Of a stretch of DNA of 64,000 nucleotides, positions 62,721-64,000 are shown piece by piece. The DNA comes from Certhia americana (taxonomy: Eukaryota > Chordata > Aves > Passeriformes > Certhiidae), in NCBI GenBank assembly GCA_018697195.1, contig CM031864.1, positions 25,864,086 through 25,928,085 of the forward strand, in the 5' to 3' direction. The translations under genes and the position numbers were made by a program. Position 1 is the first letter of the stretch, and each line of letters starts with the position of its first letter. The notes below the pieces were generated by a model. The model was not told where the DNA came from and made no database searches. It was given only the letters and a program-made list of their open reading frames with translations.

Positions 62721-64000
62721 ACACACACCGCTAAAGAACTGCTATCCCTAGCCTCATACCTCTGCTGACAGACCCTTAATTTCAAAATTATGGTAATTTG
62801 GAGGGAAGATGGTTATATATTTATATTCCAAGGAAGGCTCCCAACTTCCTTAGCAGACACCTTCTTTCAAACCAATACAATGGGACAACAGAAGTCAGAG
62901 GCCTTGAGAACCACACTGGAGAGGTGGAATATGGGTAGAAAAGGCTTCTGGCAGGAGGACTTGTATGGTGACCTTTACCCTTCAGCAGTGTTTTAGTAAA
63001 TTCTAAGGAAACACATAGGAAATTGGATGTTTGTAGCAAGTAATGGCCTGGAAGAACAGCCTGCAGCCATAGGCAAAGCTGAAAACCAAAGACGTAGCAA
63101 ATTAATCATTAAGCACATTAATGGTTTGTTTTCAACAGTTTATTATAAGAAATGTCATTTTTTATTGTCAGGTACACATGCTCTAGGATTTTCTCCTGGT
63201 TAGACTTCGGATGGTTTGCACATAGACAATACAGAAAGGATTTGGTCTTGGAAAAATAAATATGTTAATGAGAATTCATTCCCCTGATGGAAAGCATCCC
63301 ATAGGATTCAGAACAAATAGAGAAGGTGGCCATTTGTGATTGATTTCAGACCAGTCCTTAAGCATACCATTAAAATTAAGCATATGTTTGTATTTCTTTG
63401 ACGTCAGTGGGACTTCAACGGGGCTTAAGTGATGTCCTGACTAGAGAAGCTTCCATCACCTTATAGTTCTGGTGATTTAAACCTGGACTGAAGGAGACGT
63501 CCTTAAAGCCTCCATGCATTTTTAATGTGATGTTCAATCCCACTGACAGCTGTGTGCACAATAGAATAAAATTGTAGTGCCAAGTCATTTTTCAGAACCA
63601 GAGCTGGCTGCAGGATTGATAGCGAGATTTTATCCAGCTTTGTGACAAATTTTTGTCACAATTTGTCTCCACAGGAGGCTTTGTTTGGGGGTGTACAGGG
63701 AGAGGTCTCATTAGGGAAAAGGCAGCAGGGAATATTTTTACATCCCTTGAATGAGATGCCATCCTCCCACATGGAAAGGGAAGAGGTGACCAGCAAGGAA
63801 ACAAGAGTTTGTTCTGATAAGCAAAGTACTGTAATAAGCTGTGTGCTTGGCATCAGATGAGAGGGGATGCTGATGTAAACTGTGCTGAACCTGCTCTCAG
63901 GGCTGGTTTGCTGCGCCTGCTTGCTGAGGTCTGGGTATTGACAATAATTGTGTGAATTCTGGTTTATACTACTTCTGTGCTTACAAAAAAAAAAAAAAAA
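62721..64000. other. Intergenic or possible first intron, no feature recognised
   Basis: A+T-rich sequence to the right of the orphan CpG island, ending in a run of 16 A at the window edge. It would be intron 1 if the island is a rightward promoter. Confidence 0.45.

Noticed and set aside
58000..64000. Search for the PLA2G4A N-terminal coding exon
   Set aside because: No frame matching the C2-domain start of cytosolic phospholipase A2 was found on the plus strand; only the noncoding first exon could be present.

Overview
This is a vertebrate nuclear genome window, almost certainly from a bird and probably a songbird. It contains one recognisable protein-coding gene, a complete PTGS2 (prostaglandin-endoperoxide synthase 2, COX-2). 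The gene lies on the minus strand in ten exons between about 45440 (predicted start of transcription) and about 37865 (predicted poly(A) site). Bird origin is indicated by many CR1 LINE 3' ends with the avian 'TTCCAACC...ATTCTGTGAT' tail in both orientations, by LTRs with TGTCATGG termini, and by a COX-2 sequence of avian type. The passerine suggestion is weaker and rests on the look of the LTRs. Two 10-base N gaps, each inside a microsatellite, show that this is a draft assembly.

Layout. From 1 to about 37.8 kb there is a gene-poor stretch downstream of PTGS2. It is mostly unique A+T-rich sequence with CR1 fragments, microsatellites and a small 42-bp minisatellite; I recognise no exon there. 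From 37.87 to 40.14 kb lies the long A+T-rich PTGS2 3' UTR, with an AU-rich element cluster directly after the stop codon and one canonical poly(A) signal at its far end. From 40.14 to 45.40 kb lies the coding region. Its exons are 55, 117, 144, 144, 182, 84, 247, 287, 148 and 407 bp, joined by nine GT-AG introns, and encode 604 residues. From 45.40 to about 45.62 kb there is a compact promoter with a TATA-like box, a CRE-like site, a consensus AP-1 site, an NF-kB-like site and a GC-rich CpG island.

From 45.6 to 64 kb the upstream intergenic region carries several CR1 fragments, a clean 1.37-kb solo LTR (56048-57417) with a 5-bp target-site duplication, a second LTR-like element with CCAAT, TATA and poly(A) signals (about 61517-61930), and an orphan CpG island (about 62290-62720). 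In other vertebrates PLA2G4A lies upstream of PTGS2, head to head, so this island is a candidate for its noncoding first exon. No PLA2G4A coding exon is visible.

How it works together: PTGS2 encodes the inducible cyclooxygenase/peroxidase that turns arachidonic acid into PGH2 at the ER and nuclear membranes. The sequence shows both halves of its usual control, a stimulus-responsive promoter and a message-destabilising 3' UTR. I found no new multi-gene system; the region is an ordinary avian locus. The points most worth a second look are the orphan CpG island with its adjacent LTR promoter, the very short predicted 5' leader, and the duplicated A+T-rich segment in the 3' UTR.
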